NCBI GenBank assembly: GCA_025504975.1
Contig: JANUWI010000023.1
Location: 87,510-151,509 of the forward strand
Direction of reading: 5' to 3'
Origin: Plenodomus lindquistii
Taxonomy: Eukaryota; Ascomycota; Dothideomycetes; Pleosporales; Leptosphaeriaceae
DNA length: 64,000 nucleotides
The notes beneath the pieces are model-generated. The model was not told the origin of the DNA. It saw nothing but the letters and a program-made list of their open reading frames with translations, and did no database searches. The translations under genes and the position numbers were made by a program. Numbering within the stretch: the stretch's first letter is position 1; each line of letters opens with the position of its first letter. Below are positions 1 to 12,565 of the stretch, piece after piece.

Positions 1-3000
1 CTTCGAACAGCAAGACTATGACGTGGTCATTGCAGCAAACGTCCTGCATGCGACCGCGGATATGGTGAAGACTATGATCCACGTACGGAGCTTGCTGAAG
101 CCAGGGGGTAAGCTCATCTTGCTCGAGGCCATGCGTCATCCAGCGTCCGTTCTTCCATTTTCGCTACTCCCTGGTTGGTGGGAGGCCGAAGATAAATACC
201 GTGACCACGAAGCGGGACCAATGATGCCAGCGAATGTGTGGAACCAACTACTCCTTGACAGTGGATTTTCTGGCGTTGACGTGGTTCTCCCGAGTAGGTA
301 CGGAACTGACAAGCCCTTCGTGAGTATCCTGTGCTCTACCAGAATCGGAAAGCAGGACGAGAGCAGGCCAATCACTATTTGCGGACCTTTCCTGGACGAG
401 ACCGAGGTGGAGTTTGCCCAGTCAGTGGCGGACCTGATCTCGACGGAACTCGGCTATCCCACTGAGATGAAACCCTATGCTGAGATCGATCCTGAAGACA
501 AGCCATACTACGTTTTCATCGATTCTCCACGTGAAAGCGCTCTGCAAAACATGGACCAAGACAAGTTCAAAAGCTTACAGAAACTGCTTCTGCAGAACAC
601 GGGATTACTGTGGGTTACACCCGAGGGATCTTCACCCGATGCCAAGATCATACAAGGCATGGTGCGCACCTTACGGATGGAGGTTGACTTGAAGAACTTG
701 ATCTTGTTCGAAGATGTGCCATGCACGTATCAGGGTGCCATGGGAATCCTGAAACTTGCCACGAAACTACGCGATCCCGAACTGTCGCGCGACCAGGACT
801 TTGACTTCGCTTGGCATGACGGCGCGATCCAACTTCCACGAATGCGACAACTGAAAGAGGTCAAGGAGCAATTCGCCGTTGAAGAAGGAGTTGCTTTCCG
901 CAAAACGCAGAAGTTATGGGACGGCAGTGACCGCGGTTTGGAAATGACCATCGATGCTGCAGGAAGTCCTGATACCATATATTTTCAGAGGACTGATGTA
1001 TCCCAAGTAGACGAAGACGAAGTTGTGGTAAGGGTCGAGGCAGCAGGTGTAGGCCATCGCGATCTCGAAGTGGTCCTTGGATTGATTCCCTGGGCTCCAC
1101 CTGGCTACGAAGGGGCCGGCAAGATCATCAAGACTGGCTCTCGGGTCTCACATCTGCGAGAGGGAGATGACATCTTCTTCCTTACACCTGATTCCAGTGC
1201 TCTGGCCACGGAAATAAAGTTGCCATCATGGCTCGTCGGCAAAATCCCACAGGGCGTCAGTATCACAGATGCTGCCACGCTACCACTTGCGTACTCCCTA
1301 GCGGTACTGGCTCTTACCCAGAAGGCGCGACTTCGGAAGAATGAGACGGTTCTCATCCATGCAGCAACTGGCTCCGTAGGTCAGGCGTGTGTGATGCTTG
1401 CACAAAACGTGGGCGCTCACGTCTACGTTACTGCTGGGAACGAAGCGAAGAGAGATTTTCTACACCAAAGGTTCGGCATTCCTAAGGATCGAATCTTCTC
1501 AAGCCGCACACCAGAGTTCAGGGACCAGATTCTGAGCGCGACGGCCAACAAGGGCATAGATGTTATCGTGAATTCTCTCAGTGGGGAGCTCATGACAGAG
1601 ACTTGGGCTCTGACCGCACCCTTTGGTCGGTTCATCGAGATAAGTAAGAAGGACGCCTTCCAGAATAACAACCTACCTATGAAACCTTTCAACAGAAACG
1701 TCACCTATACTGGCATCGATCTCCGCGATCTCTACCAGTACAAACGAGACGATGTCAAGGACGTCTTCAGCGAGGTGGTCACATTGCTTGAACGCGGCAA
1801 CATCCAGCCCATTCAGCCCGTGACCACGACTCCCATTTCTCAATTCGCGACAGCTCTCCGAAAGCTGAAGTCTGGCGAGCACATGGGCAAGATGGTGATT
1901 ACATTAGGCAAGGACGATACTGTTGTCGCGGAGACAGCGCTGCGGCCCTTGAATGTGACCTTGAAGACGGATGCGACGTATCTTGTTGCTGGTGGAACGC
2001 GCGGTATCGGACTTGATCTCGCGTATTGGATGATCGACCACGGAGCACGATACATCGTCCTACTCAGCCGCAGTGGAGCAGCCGGGCCCGAGGCTCAAAA
2101 GATACTGAACAGGTACAAAGACACCGATGTTTGCGTGAAGATATTCTCCTGCAACGTTGGTCACCGGAACGAGCTTGCCGAAGTTGTGAACGCCATAAGA
2201 GACCTCCCTCCTGTTCGAGGTGTCATACACAGCGCTCTCCTGTTGAGTGTAAGTTATCTACCTGTCATGGAGAGAATCGAAGTGAAGTACTGATCGAACC
2301 TCCTAGGACAAACTATTTGTCAACGCCACTCTGGAGGACTGGGAGATTGTAACCACGCCCAGGGTGAAGGGTGCCTGGAATCTCCATGAGCTTATGCCAG
2401 ACGACCTCGATTTTTTCGTTGCTCTCTCTTCTTTCAACGGAGATACCGGAAATCTTGGCCAGGCCATCTATGCCGGCACTGCCGTAAGTGACACAACAAG
2501 AAGTGCACTTAGATCGCGAGAGTAATGTTAACATGGAAACAGGGATTCTACAATGCATTCTCCCAATATCGTAATGCCCGCGGCCAGTACACTGTTTCAG
2601 TGGCATTGCCTGTCGTGCTGGACGTCGGCTACGTGGCGGACAACAATCTGAGCGAGATCCTCAAGGAATCGCTCGGTGTGGCTATCACGATGGCGGACAT
2701 TCGAGCGATCTTCGGTGGCATTCTACTCGGGCCGTCTTCCCCATTCGTCTACAACGGCAGAGCGCAGACCTTCATGGTCTACATTGACGGTCAGCCGGTC
2801 CAGAACGGTGGTTGGAAATATTTCCACCCAGTCCATACCAAGGTCCGTCTCATGAGTGACAAGAGAAACCGCGTCAAGGCTGTGGGCGGAGGAGCCGACA
2901 TACAATCCACATCTTGGACCACTGCCGAAGACCCCCTGGTCGGTCTGACTGAGGCGATGATTACAAAGGTCTCTGCGATGACCATGATTGAGCGGGAAGA

Positions 3001-3175
3001 AGTGCTGCCCGACACGCCTCTTACGTCGTACAATCTCGATTCTCTGGTTTCTGTCGAGCTGCGCAATTGGATCCGCAGAGAAACTGCTGTTGAGTTGACC
3101 TTGAGTGCGATCATGCAGGCCGACAGTCTGCGTGCCCTCGCAGGTGAGATTTTGTCTCAAAGGAAGGTAGATTAG
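1..3175 (+). CDS. Highly reducing type I polyketide synthase, 3' part (MT-ER-KR-ACP)
   Basis: C-terminal part of an iterative fungal polyketide synthase; the 5' half (KS, AT, DH) lies left of the window. Exons 2-2248, 2307-2483 and 2543-3175 join across two GT-AG introns of 58 and 59 nt, and protein homology is continuous across both. Domains in order: the end of a C-methyltransferase (VIAANVLHAT, LLKPGGKLILLE), an enoyl reductase at about nt 960-1900 (GYEGAGKI, NADPH loop AATGSVGQ), a ketoreductase from about nt 1975 (AGGTRGIGLDLA; FVALSSFNGDTGN), and an acyl carrier domain near nt 2990-3160 whose phosphopantetheine serine is in NLDSL. The protein stops just after the ACP, with no thioesterase or reductase release domain, as is usual for highly reducing PKSs. 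The product cannot be inferred. The flanking regulators suggest a subtelomeric secondary-metabolite cluster. Confidence 0.94.
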
Positions 3176-3692
3176 GTGGCTATCTGAGGGTTCGAGCATT
3201 GAGGAGATTTTACGGATAGGCCTTAGCCTTTCGTAGAGCAGGAGCGGAATAATTCGTAGCTGTAGTAGTCTTGAGCTCAATCCTCCATCTTTAGCGTCGT
3301 CTTGCCCCACTATCTATTGCGAGTTTATTTGCGATGAGCTCGTGATCGTACAAGCTGCAGGTGCTGATTCTAGAAAGGGCTTGCTAGCCCCTTCTTACTA
3401 CGGTTGTAGCAGCCTCGCTGCACTATATCTCGAAGAGTTTCGGCAATCAGCGCTTCGAATGAGTTGGCATTGTCGTTCTGCAGTGTATGAGTCCGGACAA
3501 AGCTCGCGCTGTTGTGTGCGCTGTCAGCATATCTGGTAGGTGTCTTTCTGTGTTGCTGTTGAAGAGCAGGCCGACAATTTTCGCCGCCACTTGACTGTCT
3601 TAAACTCATCATAGAAAAAAGGGCTTCTTGAATAGGAAGTATCAAGAATGACAAGAACTGTATACCTCACTACAGAGCCTGGACTTCAACAA
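3176..3692. other. Intergenic region between convergent PKS and regulator gene
   Basis: This is normal-GC sequence between the PKS stop and the stop of the minus-strand regulator. Short open frames here have no recognisable features. It should hold the 3' UTRs of both genes; no specific terminator motif was identified. Confidence 0.6.
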
Positions 3693-5378
3693 TCACGGTG
3701 CTGATACTCGGCTAACGTCCACTGCAATTTGCATCGTGAATGGGTATGGCCTGTCAAAGCAGTCATCCCAACGGTTGAGACCCGATGCCCAAAATGATTG
3801 AAGCAAATTTTGGGCTGTGAGGGGTATGGATGTGCCGACAGATTGACTCAGCTCTGGCAGCTGCTTTGAGACAAAGTCACGAGTCGCCATACCACTGTGG
3901 ACTGCCTCCACGCCGAGCAGTACCAGTGGCCACAGCATGAATCTCTTAGTTTTGGCTGATGACAGGGCTTCGGGGAGGTGAAACAGCAGAACCTGACCAT
4001 GGGTGACACAGGTAGTTCTCAGCGCCGAATTTTCGGGGAACACGGATACACTCTGTAAAGAGAGGATGCAGTAAAGTACTGTCGCAGACTTGTACAGAAT
4101 CGCCATGCGTATCCAGTCCTCTTTTGACGAGAACTTGTATTGTGCAGACTCATCTGGGGAGAATGCTTCGATACTCTCCAGTATGCTGTACGCTTCGTCT
4201 GACAGATGGTCTTCCACACCTGTCTTCTTGCTCTTCGCTTGCAGACGGAGATAGTTAATCTTTGATACTTCGGCTAGCAAATATGGAGGGAACATTTGCG
4301 TAGGTGTCGTTGCGCAGCGGTAGTGCTCTTGCATAAAGTTTGATGTTTCGGCATGCGAAATTTTCGACAAGTCGAGGTGCGACGCCGGACACGTCGTGTT
4401 TGCGATGATGCTTATGCTATATGAAAATATTAATTTCCAGTTTGTGACAAGTCCATCAGCAGGAGGAGTAAAGCCACGTACAACCAGAGACAATTCATCA
4501 ACGGGGCCAGGCTTCGCGATAGGGCCAATGCACGAAATCCGCCACGCAGGCTGACAAGCCTGTGAACACCATCAAAGTGATGCTGCCATGAGACATGAGC
4601 GCCGTTCTGAATCTGTAGTTTACGTTAGTAGAGATCCAGCGCCTTCATTCACAGGACTAGACTTACATCAGCGAGTAAGAGAGTCAAGATCCCCGCAAGG
4701 ACTACATCACTCGTGCGAACATTCTCGAGACTGAACTGCTCACTAAGCGAGCGGATGGTAATGCCCCAGTGAGTATAATACTTTTCAGCCAAGTCTGTTG
4801 CTCCCGATTTGGATACTACGCCAAGTCGATTCATCCGGTGATTTAAGGTCATACAGATGAGGCCGGACCTTAAGAATTCCGGGACCGATACAGCCTGCTT
4901 CAGGGCTGCCGGCGAGACATGGTGTATGTAAGGATGTCTTCCAAGTTCGTGTATTGGAGTTAGGTCTTCTAAGATGCATGTGTTATCTGAAATATCCGAA
5001 TTAGTGTGTAGCTCCAAGTTATGCCGGCAGCAACCAAGACTTACAGTACTCCGCGGCTTGAAACAAGGCAGAAAATGCGGACTGGTCCGGCGTTAGAATT
5101 GGGATGTTCAGATTGACTCCTCCCAGCTCAAAAGCCTGGGCTGAAGCGTCGACAACCGTGGTTGATTTCCCAGCCAGATGCGCATTTTTGACTCTGCGAG
5201 TTCTAGACAAGACTTTCCCGATTTCGAGCCACCGCAGTCTTTTGGGTTCGACAGCGCTATATCCAGGGCACAAGACACCGGCTTCAACACACCTCCGGCA
5301 TGCTGGTTGTGTGGAGTCGCAAACGACGCAGTTCCGACGACATTGCCAACAATGCCGCTTTCGCTCTGGGTCTTCCAT
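3693..5378 (-). CDS. Zn(II)2Cys6 fungal transcription factor
   Basis: Spliced gene model: exons 5378-5045, 4986-4667, 4612-4482 and 4416-3693, with introns of 58, 54 and 65 nt (donors GTAAGT, GTAAGT, GTACGT). Phases match at every junction and give 502 residues. The N-terminus has the binuclear zinc cluster: six cysteines in CWQC..CVVC..ACRRC..GVLC within residues 10-37. The rest resembles the helical fungal-specific regulatory domain, with a stretch such as MFPPYLLAEVSKINYLRLQA. Such proteins bind paired CGG-type DNA sites in the nucleus. Lying tail-to-tail with the PKS, it is a plausible pathway-specific regulator, which is inference from position only. The start chosen is the ATG just before the zinc cluster. 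Confidence 0.85.
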
Positions 5379-5859
5379 TGCGACTATTACGTGAAGCGCT
5401 TGACGGTATGGTATCGAATGAGGTGGCTACTCAGGCATTCAATTCTCCGTATGATAGGTGCGTGTCGGATCTCTCAACAGGTACGTCGCTTGCTTACGCG
5501 TCAGTCCGTGCTTACGCATCACCGTGCCGCACGTGATGCACCGTGCCGCACGTGATGCCCCGCGAACATCAAGACTGGGTCTAAAACTACAAACAGCATG
5601 AAAGATATCGCTACTGCTGATAGCAAGCTCTAACTGATAAATTATCCAAAGTGTTAAACTCATAGGATCTAAAGAAAAATCAATTGGAAGGGGTGCTGAT
5701 ATGGAGTAGAATGATGCAACGCAACAAGATAACCGAGTATAGTATATCATAATTATATCACTTTGGGAAAAGATGGTGTACCTTGTACTTCACACTTGCA
5801 TCCTTCATGCGAGATGTAGTAAGCGTCCTCTCAGCGATCAACAATCGGTTCCTGCGATG
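5379..5859. other. Upstream region of the Zn2Cys6 regulator
   Basis: Non-coding 481-bp stretch between the start of the Zn2Cys6 gene and the 3' end of the next regulator. It is AT-richer in its right half and holds a duplicated 19-bp E-box motif, listed separately. Confidence 0.6.
5521..5558. promoter_or_regulatory. Tandem 19-bp repeat with two CACGTG E-boxes
   Basis: The 19-mer ACCGTGCCGCACGTGATGC occurs twice head-to-tail with no spacer, placing palindromic CACGTG boxes at 5530-5535 and 5549-5554. They lie about 150-175 bp upstream of the Zn2Cys6 start. CACGTG is the classic site of basic helix-loop-helix factors. A regulatory role is inferred from the motif, exact duplication and position. 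Confidence 0.45.
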
Positions 5860-7331
5860 TCACATAACGTGAAGGCTACTTACTTCTTCTCGACACAATG
5901 ACGGGGTTACATCTAAATGAAGTTCCTGCCAGAAGCGGAAGACCTTCCTCCTCATAGTATGTTCAGACCAGATGAACGCCATCATACAGGTCTCCACGTC
6001 ATCCCAGTCTCGATTTACCGTCCCGAGATGCTTTAAGAACACACTTTCGATCAATGTCTTGACTCTCTGCCTGATGTGTGACCGTTCGGTCAAGCTGCCC
6101 ACTAGGAACAACAACCATGACAAAAGCGAAGGCGAGGATGTCAAACGTGAATCATGGACGACAGCTACAAGATGAGAAAGAATTGGATCGACACATATCT
6201 CGGGAATGAAGCAACTATCCCAGACCCCGACAGACAGCTTATATGTACACAAGTAGGCAGCGTGGATGCACGCTTCGTACAGGAAGTCTGCCGATGGCTT
6301 TGAAAGGTGGGACGCGCTGAGCAAGTCTACCAACCGAGACTCCAGATTCGCTTGGGTATCATCGACAAACAGGAGCGCCCCCATAGCTGCGCGTTTGTCC
6401 ACGGTTTTGCACAGCATAGCTAGGTCTTGCAGTATAATGGCGAATTCTATCGGCCAATCTTCAATTATGCCGCAAAGCCCGCTCGGCGTTACAAGGCAGG
6501 CCTGGGCGTCTATATGCCGTGGATTCTTCCAGCCATCATACATCTTGTGCGAGATCAAACGCGGTGTATTGAGGACAAAGCAACCCAAGAGCTCTGCCAA
6601 AACAAGGCGCGTTGCATTTGTGCAACAACGGCAATGCTTTCCACTTGATACAAGCTCATCATCCTCTGTACTCCGCGTATGTGTGTGGATATACTGCCGG
6701 TATCACCACTCTCGATGCGATACTCATATCCGATAAGCATGAGCATAGCAGTGATGGTAGACGCTGTTGGCTGCCAGCCAGGGTATACCATAGCGATCTG
6801 CATGCTTTCGAGGAGCTTGCTACGGTATGTGAGTATCTCGACATTTGGAACGTTAGTGTTGACCGCAAGCGTGAGGACAAGCGATAGGGCGTGGAACAGG
6901 GTAGGGTCCGTCAACGCGCCTTTGAGGATACTGTCCATGCCCTGGAAGAAGAGCTTGCCTGCATCATCAATGCAGAAGACCGGTTCACCCGCTTGCTTCG
7001 CCGATGCTATTGGGCGTTAGATTCATATATTGTAAGAGAGCATCCGCATATACATACGATGTCGCAGAAGGGTGCGCAGCCCCTCAGGACAGGCGCAAAG
7101 CGTGTCGAAAGGATCTATCAGCTGGATAGATGGCGTGATCGTCAAGACAGCTGGAAACCGCTTTCGTCGTTGTTCCTTCACCCGAAAAGGCACGAATAGA
7201 TCTCTTCGCTCTGCACGGTCAGCTCGGCTACGACGTATTCCGTTACGGATGGCATGCTGGCGGATGATTTCCTGTTTCTTGCGATCCTTGATCTGATCGG
7301 GATGCGACATTATTACGAATTTGAAGCTCAT
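5860..7331 (-). pseudogene. Fungal_trans_2-type transcription factor with apparent one-base frameshift
   Basis: Exon 1 (7331-7058) starts SFKFVIMSHPDQIKDRKKQ, followed by a very basic segment (IRNGIRRSRADRAERR). This N-terminus is typical of Fungal_trans_2 (DUF3468) regulators that lack a zinc cluster. A 51-nt intron (7057-7007, donor GTATGT) joins exon 2, which reads MDSILKGALTDPTLFHALS and GVQRMMSLYQ up to RALFWQ at about 6594. The family then continues in another frame as LLGCFVLNTPRLISH down to the stop at 5860-5862. The join needs one base restored at about 6593. A non-canonical intron (GTGGAA donor just after MSLYQ) is possible but less likely, because it would remove the family-like RALFWQ segment. 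The C-terminus could also splice at a GTAAGT near 5890. The gene may be recently inactivated, or the sequence may contain an error. Confidence 0.7.
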
Positions 7332-7545
7332 GTTCTAACATCGTACAAACGGGCGAAGCATTGCGCTCGGCCCGCGCTGGTGGGCTGGCTTAAAGTCGAT
7401 GATTCTGCACATGCCATGCTGAAGATGGTGGCAAAAGCAATGATGCATGACCGTGAGACGGTGCGTCGTGCTGACTAATGTGACGCTTGTGCCACGATAG
7501 GCTAGGGTCATCCAATCTATATGCACTTTAACCCCTATTATAACA
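7332..7545. other. Gene-free edge and sharp GC-to-AT boundary
   Basis: Normal-GC sequence lies upstream of the second regulator. Composition switches at about 7530-7550 from balanced GC to strongly AT-rich DNA where CA and TG dinucleotides nearly vanish. No gene is seen here. Confidence 0.7.
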
Positions 7546-7551
7546 GCTAAC

Positions 7552-9669
7552 GTACTTTATAGGTAAGTTAGACACATAGGTAAGTTAAATATTTTACTAA
7601 AACTCTACTAAAACTATACTCTATTTTAGTTTAAAGTAGTATAATATAGCGCTATATAGTATAAAACTAGTTTAAATACTATTTTATAATTACTTTTACT
7701 TTATTTTTATATATTTCTAAGTTATACTCTATTTTATACTACTATATATAGTATTATATTTACTTATAACTTTTATTAGTCTATTTTTTTATTACTTTTT
7801 TTTTTAATATACTTTATAAATAAGTAGTCTATATAGATAAATAGTCTACCTCTACTAAAACCCTACTAAAACTACATATACCTACGTAATATTCTACTAA
7901 TAATACTAGATAGAACTCTCTAATAAAGCTTAGATATAGCTTACGCTATAGACTTTAAAATAAAATATAAATCTTTTTTTATAATATACTATAGCTATTT
8001 ATAATATTTTCTATACTACTTTATATTAAAAACACACTAGTTAACCTTTACGTAGAGATTATACACCTAATTTAAAAAAACTAAATAAAAATAAAAAAGA
8101 GGTAATTATTTAGTATATACTTAAACTATATATATAAAAGTTTTCTCTAAAATTTATAGCTATAGTAGATATAGCTAATTTATTATATAATAAGTATAAT
8201 CTAGACTATATTAGCGTAAACTAGCCTAGTACATTTATTAAATACTACTTTAAATTTAAAGTAAAGTTTAATTATAAGTATAACTATAAAAAAGCTCTAT
8301 ATAAAAATTTAAAAGTTATTAAAACCTAGTTTAAACTAGTAGCTAATATAAAAAAAAAGTATAGTATCTAGAATAAAAATATATATAACTTTAATAAAAT
8401 AGACTTTATAATAGGCTAGATATTAATAGAAGTAGTTATTATAGCTTTAGAGTATTAAAAATAACTAAAAATAGTCTAGTAGAGTAACTAGAAGTAGATA
8501 ATAGTTATCTAAAGAATTAATATAATAGAATAGACTATTCTACTTTTTATTATTTTTAAAGGCTGCTACTATTTTTTAGTTTAGTATAAAAAGAATAGCC
8601 TACTTAAAAATTAGATTATTACAGTCTTTAAAAATAGCTAGATAACTAATAAACTTAGATATTAGTAGCTAGAGTACTTTAATACCTATACTAAAACGCG
8701 TACTATTAAAAAGTACTAGCTATTTATTATTAATAGCTATAAAAGCTATAATTTATTTAAATTCTAGTAATACTATAAAAAGAAAAAGATTATTACTATA
8801 TATATACTTTTTTATTTATTATACTTTCTCTAGCTATTCAATATAAATTATTTTACTTTTTTAAAGTAGGCGTATAGCTACTAAGCTAAAAAGCTTATAT
8901 ATAACTATATTATATATATTATAAAGCTTAAATTCCTGCTTTACTTTATACGCGTTTATAAAGCTATAATAACTTTTAGTAATATCTAAAAAAAGTTTTA
9001 AAGTACTAGACTAGTTTTATATAAGCTAGAGTTAGTTATATTACGTTTTAAAGTCTAGTTATATACTCTATTACTACTTTTTATTAATAATAAGCTTTAG
9101 TAGTTATAAACTTTAAGTAATACTTTTAAACTAGAGTTATAATTAATATTTATAAAAATAAAAATTTAAAAGTATATAGATAGCTTACTAACTTTTATAG
9201 TTAAAGCTTTTAAAAAAGTATTAAAAAAGGCTATAATTATCGCGTATAAGCTAGTATTAGTATAGAAAAAAATTACTAAGCTTTAAACTACTAATAAAGC
9301 TACTACGCGTTATAAATTATATAATAAAAAGTAGGTTTAGTATAAAAGTAACTTTATAGCTAAAAAAAGCCTATATTTAACTACTTTAAAAGAGTTTAAA
9401 GCGCGTAGTAATAGAAAAAAAGTAAAAAAAAAAAAGTAGGCTAGTAAAAGCTATAAATAGGTATAATACTATATATAGTGCTATAAAATAGAGTATAACT
9501 TATAAATATATAAAAGTAAAGTAGAAGTAGTTATAAAATAGTATTTAGGCTAGTTTTACGCTATATAGCGCTATATTATACTACTTTAGACTAGAATAGA
9601 GTATAGTTTTAGTAGAGTTTTAGTAGAGGTAGACTATTTATTTATATAGACTACTTATCTATAAAGTAC
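7552..9669 (+). mobile_element. Fot1/pogo DNA transposon, RIP-degenerated, with long inverted termini
   Basis: The first about 135 bp (GTACTTTATAGGTAAGTTAG onward, 7552-7686) match the reverse complement of 9535-9669, including a long shared block from TACTAAAACTCTAC through TATAGCGCTATATAG. A second copy of the outermost about 65 bp begins at 7811, so the left end is duplicated or nested. The interior encodes a pogo-type transposase. Size is near 2.1 kb, or 1.86 kb if counted from the inner terminus, which fits Fot1 elements. No clean TA duplication was found at the outer ends. Confidence 0.75.
8075..9465 (+). pseudogene. Fot1/pogo (Tc1/mariner superfamily) DDE transposase relic
   Basis: Conceptual translation with many stops still follows the family: NIYNFNKIDF at about 8380-8410 corresponds to the usual IYNFDETGF box, then LEYFNTYTKTRT and a decayed LLIIDGHESH block. 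Changes are those expected from G-to-A and C-to-T mutation (D to N, E to K, T to I, W or Q to stop). The C-terminus keeps a basic tail. It cannot encode an active protein. Confidence 0.8.
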
Positions 9670-9746
9670 ATTATTACTATTTACTTTATACTTCTATAAA
9701 ATAATTAAATAAAAACTTTTTTTAACTATAATATTACTTTTATACT

Positions 9747-10221
9747 TATAAAAATCTTTTTAAATAGCTATAATATAAAGTAGCTAGTTTTAAAAAAACT
9801 ATAATAGATTAGTTTTTAGAAATAGATAAATATATAGGCGTTAGAGTTTAAATTACTAATATAGTAAAATTACGTTTCTAAAAAAAGTAATAAAAGTAAT
9901 AAATTAACTAAATATATTATTTTTTTATTTATATAAATTAAATATAATTTACTATAAAAGTATTTTAATATTTCTATATATTTATATTATTCTATATTAT
10001 ACTATATAATTCTATATTATTCTATATATAGAATGTATAGAATATTATAAAATTCTATAGAATAAATATAATTTATTCTATATAGCTATTCTACTAAAAC
10101 TCTAGAATATAAGCTATATAAAGTAGCGTTATCTACTAGTTATAGTATACTAGCTCTAGCTATCTAGTTATTTATTTCTTTATTTCTATATAGTTATTTC
10201 TTTTTTTTCTAGTTTATAATA
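9747..10221 (-). repeat. Solo LTR of a Ty3/gypsy family, with 5-bp target duplication
   Basis: This 475-bp copy is closely similar to the two LTRs at 16544-17021 and 23016-23493. Flanks 9742-9746 and 10222-10226 are both ATACT, a perfect 5-bp target duplication. Neither side continues into element-internal sequence, so this is a solo LTR left by LTR-LTR recombination, later RIPped (terminal TG now TA). Confidence 0.8.
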
Positions 10222-10226
10222 ATACT

Positions 10227-11755
10227 AAACCTATTTTATTTATATAATTTATAATACATAGTAGCTTTATTAGTAGTTTAAAATTTAGTAATATTTTTAA
10301 ACTAATACTAGCTTATATATAATAATTATAGCTTTTTTAAATATATTATTAAAAGCTTTTATAATAGAAATTAGTAAACTGTTTAAATATTTATAAGTTT
10401 TTACTTTTATAGATTTTAAATGGAAATTTAGTATAAAAAACTAAATTCTATTAGAATAATAACTTTTAGCTATTAAAGCTTTTTTAGAAGCTACCTCTAT
10501 TTTTCTCTATATAAACTAATTAAAAATAGAAAACTAAGTTAATTTCTACCTAAACTACCTCTATACTATATCTAGTTTAGATTCTTTAGAAATTTCTAAT
10601 TTACTATTACTTAGGTGCTAATATAGTAGAGAAAATAAAACTCTATAAAAGCTTAGAACTACTACTAAATTCTATTCTATATAGAATACTTCTTTAATTA
10701 AACTATAAAAAAAAAATTTCTTATCTTTTTATATAAAGTTAATAAAAATATAATTTATTTAGCTTTTTAATTTAGACGTACTTTAATATTTTTTTAAACT
10801 AATTTAAATGTTTTTTAGTACTTTATATTTTTAATCTAATATATTTAGTCTAAAAGTATTATATAGAGTTTATAATTACTAGAGCTTATTATTAATAAAA
10901 AGTAGTAATAAAGTATATAGTAAAATTATAAAGTATTAAATAACTATTTATAGTTTATATAAAACTAGTTTAGTAGTTTAAAACTATATATAAATATTAC
11001 TAGAACTTATTATAGCTTTATAAACGTATATAGAGTAGAAAAACACTTAAATTTAAGAATATATAGAATAGAATTATATATTATCTTTTTAGCTAAATAG
11101 TTATATATTTACTTTAAAACTATTTAATAAATTATATTAAATAGCTATAAAAAGTATATATATAGTAATAATTTTTTAAATTGTATTTAAACTAGTAAAT
11201 AGATAAAACTAAAATAAGTTTTAAATAAATTTATATAAAATCTAACTCTAATCTAACTTTATAATTTTATTTTTTTTAACTACTAAATAGATTAAAGTAA
11301 AATTTAAATTTTATAGACTAAAATTTATACTTAGATTTTATAAAAAAAGCTTAAATATAGATTAGTAATAATATATAACTTTTCTAGTATATATAGAAGT
11401 TTTTTTATATATATACTATTTATATTCTTTTATAATTACTATCTATAATAATTTTTATATACTTTAAAAGTGTATAGTAAATAGTATAATATAATAAAAC
11501 TTAATTTTATTCTTTAATCTATATATTAATCTAACTAATATTAAAAATAATTTTAGTTCTACTTTAAGTTTTAGTTTATAGAATTTAGGCTTTACTTTAA
11601 CTTTTAAGTTAAATAAGTCTAATCTAACTTTAATTTTACTCTAATTTATATCTAGACTAATATAATCTAATTTATATCTAACTTCTAAATATACTTAATT
11701 TATTTACTACTCTATTTAATTTACTATAATTTAAATAAATTATAGCTATTATAGC
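10227..11755. other. AT-rich sequence with no recognised gene
   Basis: About 1.5 kb of RIP-type DNA right of the solo LTR. No open frame, LTR or terminal repeat was recognised. Decayed transposon sequence is likely, but the family could not be assigned. Confidence 0.5.
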
Positions 11756-12040
11756 TATAAATAATTAGTAAGTAATACTTTTTAATAGTAGATATTTTAG
11801 AATAGGTATTAAAGGACTATAATAGCTAAAACCTAAGTTTATTAGATATCTAGCTATTTCTAAAAGCTATAATAACCTAGTTTTTAGGTAAATTATATTT
11901 ATTATTCTAAACTAAAAAATAATATCTATTTATAAAAATAAAAAAAAGTAAAATAGCCTATTCTATTCTATTAATACTTTAAACTACTATTATTATTCTT
12001 TTATAATAGATAAAAACTATAAATAGTAAGTAGATAATAA
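11756..12040 (-). pseudogene. Inverted fragment of Fot1/pogo transposase
   Basis: The reverse complement of roughly 11808-12000 aligns by eye with 8515-8690 of the first Fot1 copy. Shared blocks include AAGTTTATTAG, ATCTAGCTATTT and TAGCCTATTCTATTCTATTA. It covers the central transposase region only. Just to its right (about 12220-12330) lies a short inverted fragment of the 475-bp LTR family. Confidence 0.6.
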
Positions 12041-12565
12041 AGCGCTAATTTAATAGGTAGCTCTATAGTATTATAGGTTATATAACTAATAGAAATAATA
12101 GCTTTTATTATAACTACTAATAGATATATATACTAGCTACCTATAGATATCTATACTAGTTTCTAATAGATATATATACTAGCTACTAATAGATATAATA
12201 ATTTCTATTATAGCAATTTTATAAATATATAGAAATATTAAAATACTTTTATAGTAGATTCTATTTAATTTATATAAATAAATAAGTAGTATTTTTATTT
12301 AATAAGTTACTTTTATAACTATTTTTAATAGTATATTTTTATTATTTTTATAAAGATATAGGCAATTATAGAAGTATTTATAGAGTATATAGATTAAACC
12401 TCTAGAGTAAAATACTATATAGAAAGCTAGTTTTCTATATATAAAGTAAAACTATAGTATTTTTACTAACTAAAGCGCGCCTATTTAGGCCTAGCGCTAG
12501 CAGAGTAGCTCTAAAGCTCTAGTAACGCTTTAGTAGCTAGAAGTTATAAATTTAATCTATAATAC

